Below, in pieces: positions 1 through 7,724 of a stretch of DNA of 14,857 bases. The stretch comes from Clostridia bacterium. Its GTDB lineage: Bacteria > Bacillota_A > Clostridia > Christensenellales > Aristaeellaceae. Under the pieces are notes generated by a model, which had not been told where the DNA came from, did not search any database, and worked only from the letters and a program-made list of their open reading frames with translations. Positions within the stretch are counted from its first letter, which is position 1; every line of letters begins with the position of its first letter. The translations under genes were made by a program, and so were the position numbers. Location of the stretch: assembly GCA_017648805.1 (NCBI GenBank), contig JAGCIC010000049.1, forward strand, positions 1 through 14,857, given 5' to 3'.

Positions 1-583
1 CGATGCCGAACGGGAGCTTCTTGCGGCTGGTCCGCTGCACATTCTTGAAGTTGACAAAGATGCCCTGAGCCGTCTCGGGACGCAGATAAACCACTGCTTT
101 GGCATCTTCGGTAACGCCCTGGAAGGTCTTGAACATCAGGTTGAACTGGCGGATGCCGGTAAAGTCGCTTTTCCCGCACACGGGGCAGGGAATGGCGTGC
201 TGCTGGATATAGTCTTCCAGCTCCTTGTTGCTCCAGCCGTCGCCCGTCTCCTTGCCGCCGGTAAAGTCCTCGATCAGCTTGTCCGCGCGGAAGCGGGCCT
301 TGCACGCCTTGCAGTCCATGAGCGGGTCGTTAAAGCCGCCCACGTGTCCGGACGCCACCCACACCTCGCGGTTCATGAGTATGGCGCAGTCCACGCCCGT
401 ATTGTAGGGGCTCTCCTGCACGAATTTCTTCCACCAGGCCTTTTTAACGTTGTTTTTGAACTCAACGCCCAGGGGGCCGTAGTCCCAGGTGTTGCTCAGG
501 CCGCCGTATATCTCGCTTCCCGCGAATATATAGCCCTTATTTTTGCACAGTGCCACCAGTTTGTCCATGGTCAACGCAGCCAT
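1..583 (-). CDS. glyS: Glycyl-tRNA synthetase, one-chain (alpha2) type; N-terminal 194 residues, C-terminus outside window
   Basis: This cytoplasmic class II aminoacyl-tRNA synthetase charges tRNA-Gly with glycine for translation. The reading frame is open from the ATG at 583 to the left edge, so only the first 194 residues are present, against roughly 450-500 in the full family. Seen directly: the N-terminal catalytic signature GSEIYGG (22-28) and DYGPLG (34-39); paired cysteines C91/C94 and C133/C136, which fit the zinc-binding insertion of this family; RPETAQGIF (168-176); and a motif 2 stretch, [16 protein letters not shown], at the break. Recognition as the single-chain type, not the GlyQ/GlyS two-chain enzyme, rests on these motifs. 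The start is supported by GGAGG about 9 nt upstream. It lies 79 nt downstream of the isomerase gene and may be read from that operon or from its own weak promoter. No T-box leader fits in the gap. Confidence 0.96.
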   Translation of the reverse strand, partial: MAALTMDKLVALCKNKGYIFAGSEIYGGLSNTWDYGPLGVEFKNNVKKAWWKKFVQESPYNTGVDCAILMNREVWVASGHVGGFNDPLMDCKACKARFRADKLIEDFTGGKETGDGWSNKELEDYIQQHAIPCPVCGKSDFTGIRQFNLMFKTFQGVTEDAKAVVYLRPETAQGIFVNFKNVQRTSRKKLPFGI

Positions 584-619
584 CAGAATAATCCTCCAAA
601 TGTGAATTGATTTATCATA

Positions 620-649
620 ATCATATTATTCCGCCTTCCCCGGCGGCAA
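620..649 (-). promoter_or_regulatory. Possible promoter for the glycyl-tRNA synthetase gene
   Basis: On the minus strand TTGCCG (649-644) and TATGAT (625-620) are separated by 18 nt, a reasonable sigma-A-type match about 37 nt upstream of the synthetase start. A second TATGAT occurs at 619-614. The -35 box overlaps the hairpin that follows the isomerase gene. This is inferred from consensus only. Confidence 0.35.
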
Positions 650-659
650 AAGCCGGGAA
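636..659 (-). terminator. Short hairpin after the isomerase gene, weak terminator candidate
   Basis: An imperfect inverted repeat (ttccccggc / gccgggaa, one bulged base, 7-nt loop) begins 3 nt beyond the isomerase stop codon. On the minus strand it is followed by AGGCGGAATAAT, with no run of T, so it is a poor intrinsic terminator. It may only attenuate transcription or protect the 3' end of the upstream message. Confidence 0.3.
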
Positions 660-662
660 AGG

Positions 663-1391
663 TTAATTGTTTTCCTGTTTCCTCAAATACCTGAAGCACT
701 CGCGGGCCTCGCTTATGCCGTCGGGCTTAAGGCTCTCGCTCTCCACCACCATCAGCATGTTAAGCTTCTTCGCGGTGTCGTATGCTTCCCGTACGGGCGC
801 GTTGCCGCAGCCCAGGGGCATGCCTTCGCCGCTGCGGAAGCCGTCCTTGATGTGGATAAAGTCTATCCTGTCCTTAAGCCTTTCCAGTATGCCTTTGGCG
901 GAGATGCCCGTCTGGTCATAGTACCAGAAAGTGTCTATTTCAAAGCGCAGGTCCGTCCTGTAGACCAGCTGCTCGTGGATCATGCTGCCGTCGCGGTTGG
1001 CCCTGAACTCATGGCCGTGGTTGTGGTAGCCCAGGGTGATGCCCTCGTCCGCCAGCCTGGGTATCAGCATGTTTGCGTTCTTTACGAAGGCGTCCAGTTT
1101 TTCCTGGCAGGACAGGTCCGCGCCCGGTATGATTATGGCGGGGCAGCCGATGGCTTTGTGGTATTTTACCGTGCCCTCAAAGTCATCCAGCAGGGGATTT
1201 ATGCCGGTATGCGTGCCGCTGGCAGTAAGCCCGAATTCTTCCAGCCAGCCCTTGACTTCATTTGCCTCGTGGCCGAAAAAGCCCGCGAACTCCACATACT
1301 TGTAGCCAATGTCCGCCACCTGCTTGAGCGCGCCTTTCAGGTCCTTGCCCGTGATGTCCCTTACGGAGTACATCTGCAGTCCGTATTCCAT
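663..1391 (-). CDS. Sugar phosphate isomerase/epimerase, xylose-isomerase-like TIM barrel
   Basis: The 242-residue protein belongs to the AP-endonuclease-2/xylose-isomerase-like TIM barrel superfamily, whose members isomerise or epimerise sugars and related hydroxy acids using a divalent metal. The start MEYGLQMYSVRD matches the family's first strand. Likely metal and active-site residues fall on successive strands: H61 (SGTHTG), YHNHGHEF (122-129), EIDTFW with D153, HIKDG with H180, and E217 in VVESES. It is somewhat shorter than the usual 260-290 residues. The ATG is 3 nt beyond the parC-like stop codon, and AGGGGG within the end of that gene serves as its ribosome binding site, so translation is probably coupled. 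The oxidoreductase at the head of the same operon is a typical partner of such isomerases, for example in inositol or rare-sugar catabolism, but the substrate cannot be read from sequence. Confidence 0.88.
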   Translation of the reverse strand: MEYGLQMYSVRDITGKDLKGALKQVADIGYKYVEFAGFFGHEANEVKGWLEEFGLTASGTHTGINPLLDDFEGTVKYHKAIGCPAIIIPGADLSCQEKLDAFVKNANMLIPRLADEGITLGYHNHGHEFRANRDGSMIHEQLVYRTDLRFEIDTFWYYDQTGISAKGILERLKDRIDFIHIKDGFRSGEGMPLGCGNAPVREAYDTAKKLNMLMVVESESLKPDGISEARECFRYLRKQENN

Positions 1392-1394
1392 ATT

Positions 1395-3833
1395 CTACCC
1401 CCTGTAAACTTCTTCTACCGTATCTCCAAGTACGCACATGGCGTACATGCTTCCCTTGCTTTCCCTTCGCTCGATCTTCACGTGGTCGGTGTTGAATATC
1501 TGGGTCTGGTCTCCCGTCAGGCGGCAGATGAAGTTGAACGGTTCCTTGACTTCCATCGCCGTCACCAGATAGCTGCCGTTGGAGGCGTTCTTGAGAAGGT
1601 TAAAGCACCTGACGCCCTTGCCGCCCCTTGCCTGCAGGTCGAAGTCAATGAGCAGCGCGCGCTTCATAAAGCCCTTTTCGGTGACCAAAAGTACCTCGCC
1701 TTCGGAGGAATTGGGCAGCGCCAGGAGGATCTCGTCCCCTTCGCCCAGTCCCATGCCCTTCACGCCCGCGGCGGTGCGGCCGATGAGGGACACTTCGGAA
1801 AGGCTGAAGTGTATGCTCATGCCCTGGCGGCTGATGAGCAGCAGGGTCTCCTCTCCGCTTAAGCGTCTGACGCAGGCGAGCTTGTCCCCGGCCTTGACTC
1901 CCGTGCCCTGGAACTTGGCGCGGTTGATGTCGTATTCCTTGAGTTCCGTGCGCTTGACTATGCCGCCCTTTGTGACAAAGAGTATCTCGCCGGAAAAATC
2001 GCCGTTTTCGATGAGCACCGCGCTCACCGGCGTCTCCCCGTGCTCAAGGCCCGCAAGCAGCGCCCCGGGAGGCGTGCCCCTGTCCTTTACCCGGCATTCG
2101 GGTATCTTTTCCGCGGGCAGCGTGAAGCAGGAACCCAGGTCCGTAAAGTACAGCAGTTTCGCGTTTGTGTCCGTGCGGAACAGCTGCTCCCCGGCGTCGG
2201 TGGTCTCTCCCGCCGCCACCGCCTTGTCGTACAGGCGGGGGCTGACGCGCTTTATGAAGCCCTGGCGGCTGATATAGATCAGCGTCTCCTCGGCCTCCCT
2301 GGGCACGGGCTTGATCTCGTTCTCCTCGAAGCCCTCCACCAGCAGCGTCCTGCGGGGATTGGCGTATTTCTGTTTGAGCTCCAGCAGTTCGTCCTTTATC
2401 ACCTGGTTCAGCTTCTTTTCGCTTTTAAGAATCGCTTCAAGCTTTGAGATGAGCTTGAGTATGTCGGCGTACTCCTGCCTGAGGGTGATTATCTCCAGGT
2501 TGGTCAGGCGCTGCAGGCGCATGTCCAGGATCGCCTGGGCCTGTTCTTCGGAAAGGCTGAACCTTTCCATCAGTCGCACTTTGGCTTCCTTTGGCGTCTT
2601 GCTGGAGCGGATGAGCGCTATCACCTCATCCAGGTTGTCCACGGCGATTATGAGCCCTTCAAGTATGTGCGCCCGGGCCTTCGCCTTGTCCAGGTCGTAC
2701 CTGGTACGGCGGGTCACCACGTTTTTGCGGTGCTTAAGGTAGTAGGACAGTATGCTCTTGAGCCCCAGCTGCATGGGCTTGCCCTCGGCGATCACCACCA
2801 TGTTTATGCCCACTGTGTCCTGGAGCTCGGAGTACCTGTACAGCCCCGCCAGCACCCGCTCGGGGTCGCAGTCCTTTTTAAGCTCAATCACCGCCCGCAT
2901 GCCCGTGCGGTCGGACTCGTCTCGTATGTCGTATATGTCGCTGAACAGCTCTTTCTTTTCCTCGGAGAGCTTTAGTATCTTTTCCAGCAGGGCGGACTTG
3001 TTCTTGGCGTAGGTCATCTGGCTGATGACCAGCAGCGTCCTGCCCGCCGCGCCCTTTTCGATATCCACCTTGGCGCGCAGCTGCACCTTCCCGCGGCCGG
3101 TCTCGTATGCCTCGAACAGTTCCTCTCCCGCGGCCATCACGCCGCCGGTCGGGACGTCCGGACCGGGAATGTACTGCATCAGTTCCCGCGTGGTAATATC
3201 GGGATTGTCCATCAGCGCCACCGCGCCGTCTATGGTTTCGCCCAGGTTGTGGGGCGGGATGTTGGTGGCGAGGCCCACGGCTATGCCGTCCGCGCCGTTC
3301 ACCAGTATGTTCGGGAACGAGCCGGGCAGCAGATCCGGTTCCATCTGGGTATCGTCAAAATTCAGGTGGAAATCCACCGTGTTTTTGTCGATATCCTTAA
3401 GCATCTCGACGGCCAGGGGCGTCATGCGGGCTTCGGTGTACCTCATGGCGGCGGGAGAGTCCCCGTCTATGGAGCCGAAGTTGCCGTGGCCGTCCACCAG
3501 CGTCTCCCTGAGCGCGAAATCCTGCGCCATGCGGGCCAGCGCGCCGTACACGGAAGAGTCGCCGTGAGGATGGTATTTTCCCAGGCAGTCGCCCACTATG
3601 CGGGCGCACTTCCTGTGGGGTTTGTCGGGGGTCAGCCCCAGTTCCTGCATGGTGTAGAGTATGCGCCTCTGCACGGGCTTTAAGCCGTCCTCCACCCGGG
3701 GCAGCGCCCGGTCGAGGATTACGTGCTCGGAGTAGGGCATCATGGAGGCGTGCATCACGCTTTCCATGGTCTTCTGGGTTATGACTTCGGTCTTTACGCC
3801 TTCCATGGGCTCGTTTTTTGGCCTTCTTGCCAT
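1395..3833 (-). CDS. parC: Type II DNA topoisomerase subunit A, ParC-like (topoisomerase IV), GyrA as alternative
   Basis: This is the DNA-cleaving subunit of a type IIA topoisomerase and works as an A2B2 complex with the product of the gene directly upstream. At 812 residues it shows the winged-helix cleavage domain with the catalytic tyrosine Y132 in [10 protein letters not shown], preceded by the quinolone-pocket helix [10 protein letters not shown] (88-97). The tower and coiled-coil region runs to about residue 495, and a beta-pinwheel C-terminal domain follows to the end (strand repeats near 518, 560, 616, 664 and 714). A canonical GyrA box is missing from the start of the pinwheel. A degenerate QARGGKG lies at 734-740 in the last blade. 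This, and the absence of dnaA/recF nearby, favours topoisomerase IV over gyrase, but the call between them is not secure. The ATG abuts the parE stop (TAAATG), with AAGGAGG 10 nt upstream. Confidence 0.9.
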   Translation of the reverse strand: MARRPKNEPMEGVKTEVITQKTMESVMHASMMPYSEHVILDRALPRVEDGLKPVQRRILYTMQELGLTPDKPHRKCARIVGDCLGKYHPHGDSSVYGALARMAQDFALRETLVDGHGNFGSIDGDSPAAMRYTEARMTPLAVEMLKDIDKNTVDFHLNFDDTQMEPDLLPGSFPNILVNGADGIAVGLATNIPPHNLGETIDGAVALMDNPDITTRELMQYIPGPDVPTGGVMAAGEELFEAYETGRGKVQLRAKVDIEKGAAGRTLLVISQMTYAKNKSALLEKILKLSEEKKELFSDIYDIRDESDRTGMRAVIELKKDCDPERVLAGLYRYSELQDTVGINMVVIAEGKPMQLGLKSILSYYLKHRKNVVTRRTRYDLDKAKARAHILEGLIIAVDNLDEVIALIRSSKTPKEAKVRLMERFSLSEEQAQAILDMRLQRLTNLEIITLRQEYADILKLISKLEAILKSEKKLNQVIKDELLELKQKYANPRRTLLVEGFEENEIKPVPREAEETLIYISRQGFIKRVSPRLYDKAVAAGETTDAGEQLFRTDTNAKLLYFTDLGSCFTLPAEKIPECRVKDRGTPPGALLAGLEHGETPVSAVLIENGDFSGEILFVTKGGIVKRTELKEYDINRAKFQGTGVKAGDKLACVRRLSGEETLLLISRQGMSIHFSLSEVSLIGRTAAGVKGMGLGEGDEILLALPNSSEGEVLLVTEKGFMKRALLIDFDLQARGGKGVRCFNLLKNASNGSYLVTAMEVKEPFNFICRLTGDQTQIFNTDHVKIERRESKGSMYAMCVLGDTVEEVYRG

Positions 3834-5804
3834 TTACGCGCGGCCTCCTTCCTCGCCCACAGGCACGAAATCGTCTTTTTTATTGAAGTCCGCGTAGGCG
3901 AAAATGTAGTCCTTGCGGGGCTCCACCTTGTCGCCCATCAGCACGGTGACCATGCGCTCCGCCTCCGCGTCGTCCTCTATCGACACCTGGGTCAGCTTGC
4001 GTCCGGCGGGGTTCATGGTGGTCTCCCAGAGCTGCTCCGGGTTCATTTCGCCCAGGCCTTTATATCTCTGCAGCGTGTAGCCCTTGCCCACGCTCTTCAT
4101 TACCTCATTAAGTTCCTTGTCGTCGTAGCAGTACGTGGCCTTGTCGCCCTTCTGCACCTTGTAAAGCGGCGGCATGCCCATATACACGTGCCCCTCGGTG
4201 ATCAGCGGCTTCATGTAGCGGTAGAAGAATGTGAGCAGTATCGCCCTTATATGCGCGCCGTCCTGGTCCGCGTCCGACAGAATTATGACCTTGTCGTACT
4301 TCAAGCGGTTTATGTCGAAATCCTCGCCTATGCCGGTGCCCAGCGCGGTTATCATGGAACGGATCTCCTCGTTGGCCAGCACCTGCTCCAGGCGCTTTTT
4401 CTCGCTGTTCAGGGGTTTGCCCCTCAGGGGCAGTATCGCCTGGAAGCAGCGGTCGCGGCCCTGCTTGGCGCTGCCTCCGGCGGAATCGCCTTCGACTATG
4501 AACAGCTCGTTGAGTTTGGCGTCCCGGCCCGTGCAGGCGGAGAGTTTGCCCACCAGCGGCGCGGCCTCCAGTTCGTTTTTCTGCCTGGCCACGTCCCGGG
4601 CTTTTCTGGCGGCCTCCCTCACCTTGGCGGCTTTCATGGCCTTTTCCAGTATTATCTTCGCCGCGGCCTGGTTCTTAAGATCCTCCAGGTACAGGCTCAG
4701 TTTCTCGGACAGCCAGCCTTCCACTACGGGCCTGACTTCGGTATTGCCAAGCCTGCCCTTGGTCTGCCCCTCGAACTGGGGGTTTTTCACGTTCACCGCC
4801 AGTATCGCGGTCATGCCCTCGCGGAAGTCCTCGCCCGACAGGTTGTTGTCTTTGTCTTTCAGCGCGCCCATCTTGCGGGCGTAGTCGTTGAACACCTTGG
4901 TCAGCGCGGCCTTGAAGCCCGTCTCGTGGGTGCCGCCCTCGGGCGTGGGAATGTTGTTCACGAAGGAGAACAGGCTCTCGGTGTAGCTGTCGGTGTACTG
5001 GCAGCAGGCGCGGATGCGCACGCCGCCGCTCTCTCCCTCGAACAGCATGGGCTCGGTGATCGCGGTCTTGCCCTCGTTAAGGTAGGCGACGAAGTCGGTC
5101 AGCCCGCCCTCGTACATGAACTCGCTCTTCCTGAGCGTCTCGTCCTTTATCCTCTCGTCCGTGAATATGAAGCGGATGCCCCGGTTAAGGTACGCCAGTT
5201 CCCGTATCCTGCGCCGCACGGTGTCGGTGTTGAAGTCCGTATCCTCGAACACCCGGTCGTCGGGCTTGAAGCAGATAGTGGTGCCCCGCTTCCTGGTGTT
5301 GCCCACCTTTTCCAGGGGCGCCACCGGATGGCCGGACATGATCTTGTGGGTCTTGGGATCCTCCACGCTCTCAAAGCGCATATAGTAGTGGGTGTAGTCC
5401 CGGTACACGTCGACGGTGCACCATTCGCTCAGGGCGTTCACCACGCTGGCGCCCACCCCGTGCAGACCGCCGGAGTACGCGTAGTTCTTGTCGTCGAACT
5501 TGCCGCCCGCGTGCAGCTGGGTGTATATGACCTCCACCGCGCTCACGCCCAGTTTGGGATGGATGTCCACCGGCAGGCCGCGCCCGTTGTCCGTGACCTC
5601 GCAGGAGCCGTCTTTTTTGAGCGTCACGCTTATCTCGGTGGCGTAGCCGTTGGCGGCTTCGTCTATTGCGTTGTCCACGATCTCCCACACCAGATGGTGC
5701 AGGCCCCTGGGACCCGTAGAGCCGATGTACATGCCAGGACGCATGCGCACCGCGTCCAGCCCTTCAAGTACGGTTATGTCTTTTGCGGTATAAGTCTGTG
5801 CCAT
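3834..5804 (-). CDS. parE: Type II DNA topoisomerase subunit B, ParE-like (topoisomerase IV), GyrB as alternative
   Basis: This ATPase subunit drives strand passage in decatenation or supercoil control, acting in the cytoplasm with the downstream subunit A. The 656-residue chain has the GHKL ATPase fold with E41 and N45 (EIVDNAIDEA), DNGRG (72-76), the lid GGLHGVGASVVNALS (112-126) and the transducer QTK loop (QTKGRLG, 347-353). The TOPRIM domain follows with E438 in VEGDSAGGSAKQGRDR and the metal aspartates SDADQDG (510-516), then the C-terminal YKGLGEMNPEQLW (581-593). The length is that of the short GyrB/ParE form without the 170-residue enterobacterial insert. ParE is preferred over GyrB because of the partner's pinwheel features and the operon setting. 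The ATG at 5804 has AAAGGA about 9 nt upstream and follows the oxidoreductase stop by 14 nt. Confidence 0.92.
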   Translation of the reverse strand: MAQTYTAKDITVLEGLDAVRMRPGMYIGSTGPRGLHHLVWEIVDNAIDEAANGYATEISVTLKKDGSCEVTDNGRGLPVDIHPKLGVSAVEVIYTQLHAGGKFDDKNYAYSGGLHGVGASVVNALSEWCTVDVYRDYTHYYMRFESVEDPKTHKIMSGHPVAPLEKVGNTRKRGTTICFKPDDRVFEDTDFNTDTVRRRIRELAYLNRGIRFIFTDERIKDETLRKSEFMYEGGLTDFVAYLNEGKTAITEPMLFEGESGGVRIRACCQYTDSYTESLFSFVNNIPTPEGGTHETGFKAALTKVFNDYARKMGALKDKDNNLSGEDFREGMTAILAVNVKNPQFEGQTKGRLGNTEVRPVVEGWLSEKLSLYLEDLKNQAAAKIILEKAMKAAKVREAARKARDVARQKNELEAAPLVGKLSACTGRDAKLNELFIVEGDSAGGSAKQGRDRCFQAILPLRGKPLNSEKKRLEQVLANEEIRSMITALGTGIGEDFDINRLKYDKVIILSDADQDGAHIRAILLTFFYRYMKPLITEGHVYMGMPPLYKVQKGDKATYCYDDKELNEVMKSVGKGYTLQRYKGLGEMNPEQLWETTMNPAGRKLTQVSIEDDAEAERMVTVLMGDKVEPRKDYIFAYADFNKKDDFVPVGEEGGRA

Positions 5805-5818
5805 TTATCGATTCCTTT

Positions 5819-6946
5819 TCAAGTTATCGCTGTTTCCCATTGCCCGCTTTCGCGGGACTTCATCGCCGCTTCCATCAGCCCCTGCAGCCCGAGCGCTTCG
5901 TCAAGCCCGCATGGCGGCACTGTGCCGTTGTATATCGCGTCCAGGAAGCTGTAATAGCAGTGGATGTGGCCCCTCTCCCAGCCCACGGCGTTCTTAGGCG
6001 GGGGGAATGCCCCGGCGGGCGCGGGATAGCGCCCCACCGTCTCTATCTTTGTGAACCCGCGCCCGCCGCCCAGAGGCTGTTCGGGCAGGGTGTTGTCGTA
6101 AAACTCCAGGTGGGAGGGCTCCATAAGGTCGAACTTAAGCGCGCCCTTCGTGCCCCGGACCTCCACGGTCAGTTCGTCGTCCGCGCCGGTGGATATCTTG
6201 CCGGCTTCGCAGTATCCCAGCGCCCCGGAAGGCATTTTCAGCAGCATCAGCGCGTGGTCTTCCCCCAGGTCGCTCGTTTTCCCGCCGCCCTTTACGGGAC
6301 GGGTCGGATACAACACCCGGCTTGCGCACATAACTTTGTCCGGCCGGCCCGCGATATGGCAGATCAGATCCAGCGCATGGGAGGCCAGGTCCAGTATCAC
6401 GCCGCCCTCGCCCGTCATCTTCCAGCCCGCGGCCTTGTCTGGGCTTATGCTGCCGGAGTGCAGGTAGCGGGCGGAAAACGTGAGTATGTCGCCTATCCTG
6501 CCCTCGTCCGCCAACTGCTTCGCCCGCATCACCGCGGGGAGGAAGCGGTTGTTCATGACCACCTGCGCTTTAGCGCCGCTCTGCTTCCAGGCGTCATATA
6601 TGCGTTTCGCGCTGTCGTATGAGGTGGACAGCGGTTTGTCTATGTATATGTGCTTGCCCGCACGCAGCAGGCTAACGGCCATCTCCTCGTGCAGGGAATT
6701 GGGGGTGCATACGCTGACCGCGTCTATGTCGTCCCGGGTCAGGATACGGGTCCAGTCGTCGGTATACTCTTCAAAACCCGCGTCCAGCGCGCCTCTCCGG
6801 GCATTGTCCAGATGACCGCTGGCCAGCAGTTTCAGTTCGGGCCGCCAGGGCAGGTCCCTGTACATCAGCGGTATGCTTCTCAGGGCGTGGGCGTGCATCC
6901 TGCCCATAAAACCCCAGCCTATTACCGCCACATTGATTTTACGCAT
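5819..6946 (-). CDS. Gfo/Idh/MocA family NAD(P)-dependent oxidoreductase
   Basis: The 375-residue protein is a dinucleotide-dependent dehydrogenase of the glucose-fructose oxidoreductase/inositol dehydrogenase family, whose members oxidise or reduce sugars, inositols or their derivatives in the cytoplasm. Seen: an N-terminal Rossmann fold with GWGFMG (10-15), VSVCTPNSLHEEM (77-89) and the family signature IDKPLS (102-107), whose lysine is the expected catalytic residue. A second signature, GGVILDLASHALDL (181-194), has D186 and H190 in the expected active-site spacing. The C-terminal alpha/beta domain completes the usual length. It is the first gene of the minus-strand run, with AGGGGGAG 6 nt before the ATG and a promoter close upstream. 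With the downstream TIM-barrel isomerase it suggests a small sugar or inositol conversion pathway interrupted by topoisomerase genes. The substrate is unknown. Confidence 0.93.
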   Translation of the reverse strand: MRKINVAVIGWGFMGRMHAHALRSIPLMYRDLPWRPELKLLASGHLDNARRGALDAGFEEYTDDWTRILTRDDIDAVSVCTPNSLHEEMAVSLLRAGKHIYIDKPLSTSYDSAKRIYDAWKQSGAKAQVVMNNRFLPAVMRAKQLADEGRIGDILTFSARYLHSGSISPDKAAGWKMTGEGGVILDLASHALDLICHIAGRPDKVMCASRVLYPTRPVKGGGKTSDLGEDHALMLLKMPSGALGYCEAGKISTGADDELTVEVRGTKGALKFDLMEPSHLEFYDNTLPEQPLGGGRGFTKIETVGRYPAPAGAFPPPKNAVGWERGHIHCYYSFLDAIYNGTVPPCGLDEALGLQGLMEAAMKSRESGQWETAIT

Positions 6947-6970
6947 ACCGCACTCCCCCTATTATAAGAT

Positions 6971-6999
6971 ATTTTATCACTTCCGGGCTTTTTTGGCAA
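6971..6999 (-). promoter_or_regulatory. Promoter of the oxidoreductase-topoisomerase operon
   Basis: On the minus strand TTGCCA (6999-6994), a 17-nt spacer and TAAAAT (6976-6971) make a good sigma-A-type promoter. Transcription would start near 6964, leaving a leader of about 18 nt that includes the AGGGGGAG ribosome binding site. A perfect TATAAT lies at 6966-6961 but has no matching -35 box. Confidence 0.65.
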
Positions 7000-7020
7000 C
7001 CCCAATTATAACTTGCCAAA
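6992..7020. promoter_or_regulatory. Inverted repeat linking the -35 boxes of two divergent promoters, possible operator
   Basis: The 8-bp arms TTTGGCAA (6992-6999) and TTGCCAAA (7013-7020) are perfect inverted copies separated by 13 bp, so their centres are 21 bp apart, about two helical turns. Each arm contains the TTGCCA -35 box of one divergent promoter. A dimeric regulator could bind here and control both directions, but the symmetry may only reflect two facing -35 boxes. Confidence 0.4.
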
Positions 7021-7041
7021 TCGCCGCTGATGGAGTATAAT
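7013..7041 (+). promoter_or_regulatory. Promoter of upp and the phosphohexomutase gene
   Basis: TTGCCA (7013-7018), a 17-nt spacer and a perfect TATAAT (7036-7041) form a strong sigma-A-type promoter. The expected start near 7048 gives a leader of under 30 nt, too short for a uracil attenuator or a PyrR-type antiterminator. Confidence 0.75.
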
Positions 7042-7075
7042 TATGCTGATAATTTATGTAAGGGAGTGCAAGCTA

Positions 7076-7705
7076 ATGGGTCAGGTACACGTTATTGATC
7101 ATCCCCTCGTACAGCACAAGCTGACGCTCATGCGCCAGATCGAAACCGGAGCCAAGGACTTCCGCGAGCTTTTAAGCGAGATCGCCACCCTCATGTGCTA
7201 TGAGGTCACCCGTGACCTTCCAATGGAAGAGATCGAGATCGAGACCCCCATCTGCAAGTGCAAAAGCAAAGTCATCAGCGGCAAAAAGCTGGGCATAGTG
7301 CCCATCCTCAGAGCCGGTCTGGGCATGGTGGACGGCTTTGTGAGCCTGATCCCCACCTGCCGCGTGGGCCATATCGGCCTGTACCGCGATCCTGAGACCC
7401 ACCTGCCCGTGGAATACTACTGCAAGCTGCCCCCGGACGCTTCCGAGCGCGAACTGATCGTGGTCGACCCCATGCTGGCCACCGGCGGCTCCTCCTGCGA
7501 CGCCATCACCATGCTCAAGAAGCGCGGCTGCCACAACATCAAGCTGGTGTGCCTGGTGGGCTGCCCCGAAGGCATCCAGAAGGTCCAGGCGACCCATCCC
7601 GACGTGGACATTTTCATCGCCGCCATCGACGAAAAGCTAAACGAGAACAAATACATCGTGCCCGGCCTGGGCGACGCGGGCGACCGCATATTCGGAACCA
7701 AATAA
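7076..7705 (+). CDS. upp: Uracil phosphoribosyltransferase
   Basis: This pyrimidine salvage enzyme joins uracil to PRPP to give UMP and pyrophosphate in the cytoplasm. The 209-residue protein has the family's usual length. Seen: [13 protein letters not shown] (75-87), the PRPP-binding loop [11 protein letters not shown] (130-140), and the uracil-binding end [12 protein letters not shown] (193-204). I chose the ATG at 7076, which gives [16 protein letters not shown], the normal Upp N-terminus, and has AAGGGAG (7060-7066) 9 nt upstream. An ATG 33 nt earlier lies almost on the -10 box, before the expected transcription start, so it cannot be used from that promoter. It is the first gene of a short plus-strand operon with the mutase 19 nt downstream. 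Confidence is very high. Confidence 0.98.
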   Translation: MGQVHVIDHPLVQHKLTLMRQIETGAKDFRELLSEIATLMCYEVTRDLPMEEIEIETPICKCKSKVISGKKLGIVPILRAGLGMVDGFVSLIPTCRVGHIGLYRDPETHLPVEYYCKLPPDASERELIVVDPMLATGGSSCDAITMLKKRGCHNIKLVCLVGCPEGIQKVQATHPDVDIFIAAIDEKLNENKYIVPGLGDAGDRIFGTK

Positions 7706-7724
7706 ATAATTGGAGCTGACAGTT

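Noticed and set aside
584..662. T-box leader or other riboswitch before glycyl-tRNA synthetase
   Set aside because: The gap is only 79 nt, and no T-box core sequence or antiterminator structure is visible.
852..1862. A 336-codon plus-strand frame opposite the isomerase and parC-like genes
   Set aside because: It spans two well-supported genes on the other strand, crosses their junction, and shows no family resemblance or good ribosome binding site.
3723..5954. A 743-codon open frame on the plus strand, opposite parE
   Set aside because: It is a shadow of parE in GC-rich DNA. Its translation is rich in His, Val, Gly and Ala without recognisable motifs, while the opposite strand encodes all topoisomerase B motifs.
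6961..6966. Perfect TATAAT on the minus strand as the main -10 of the oxidoreductase promoter
   Set aside because: No -35 box lies at the right distance, and transcription would begin inside or next to the ribosome binding site. The TTGCCA-17-TAAAAT pair just upstream fits better.
7043..7075. Earlier ATG start for upp
   Set aside because: It lies 2 nt beyond the -10 box, before the expected transcription start, and adds residues not typical of Upp. The ATG at 7076 has a good ribosome binding site.
7710..7724. TTG start for the phosphohexomutase
   Set aside because: The TTG overlaps the GGAG that serves the ATG at 7725, and no other ribosome binding site precedes it.
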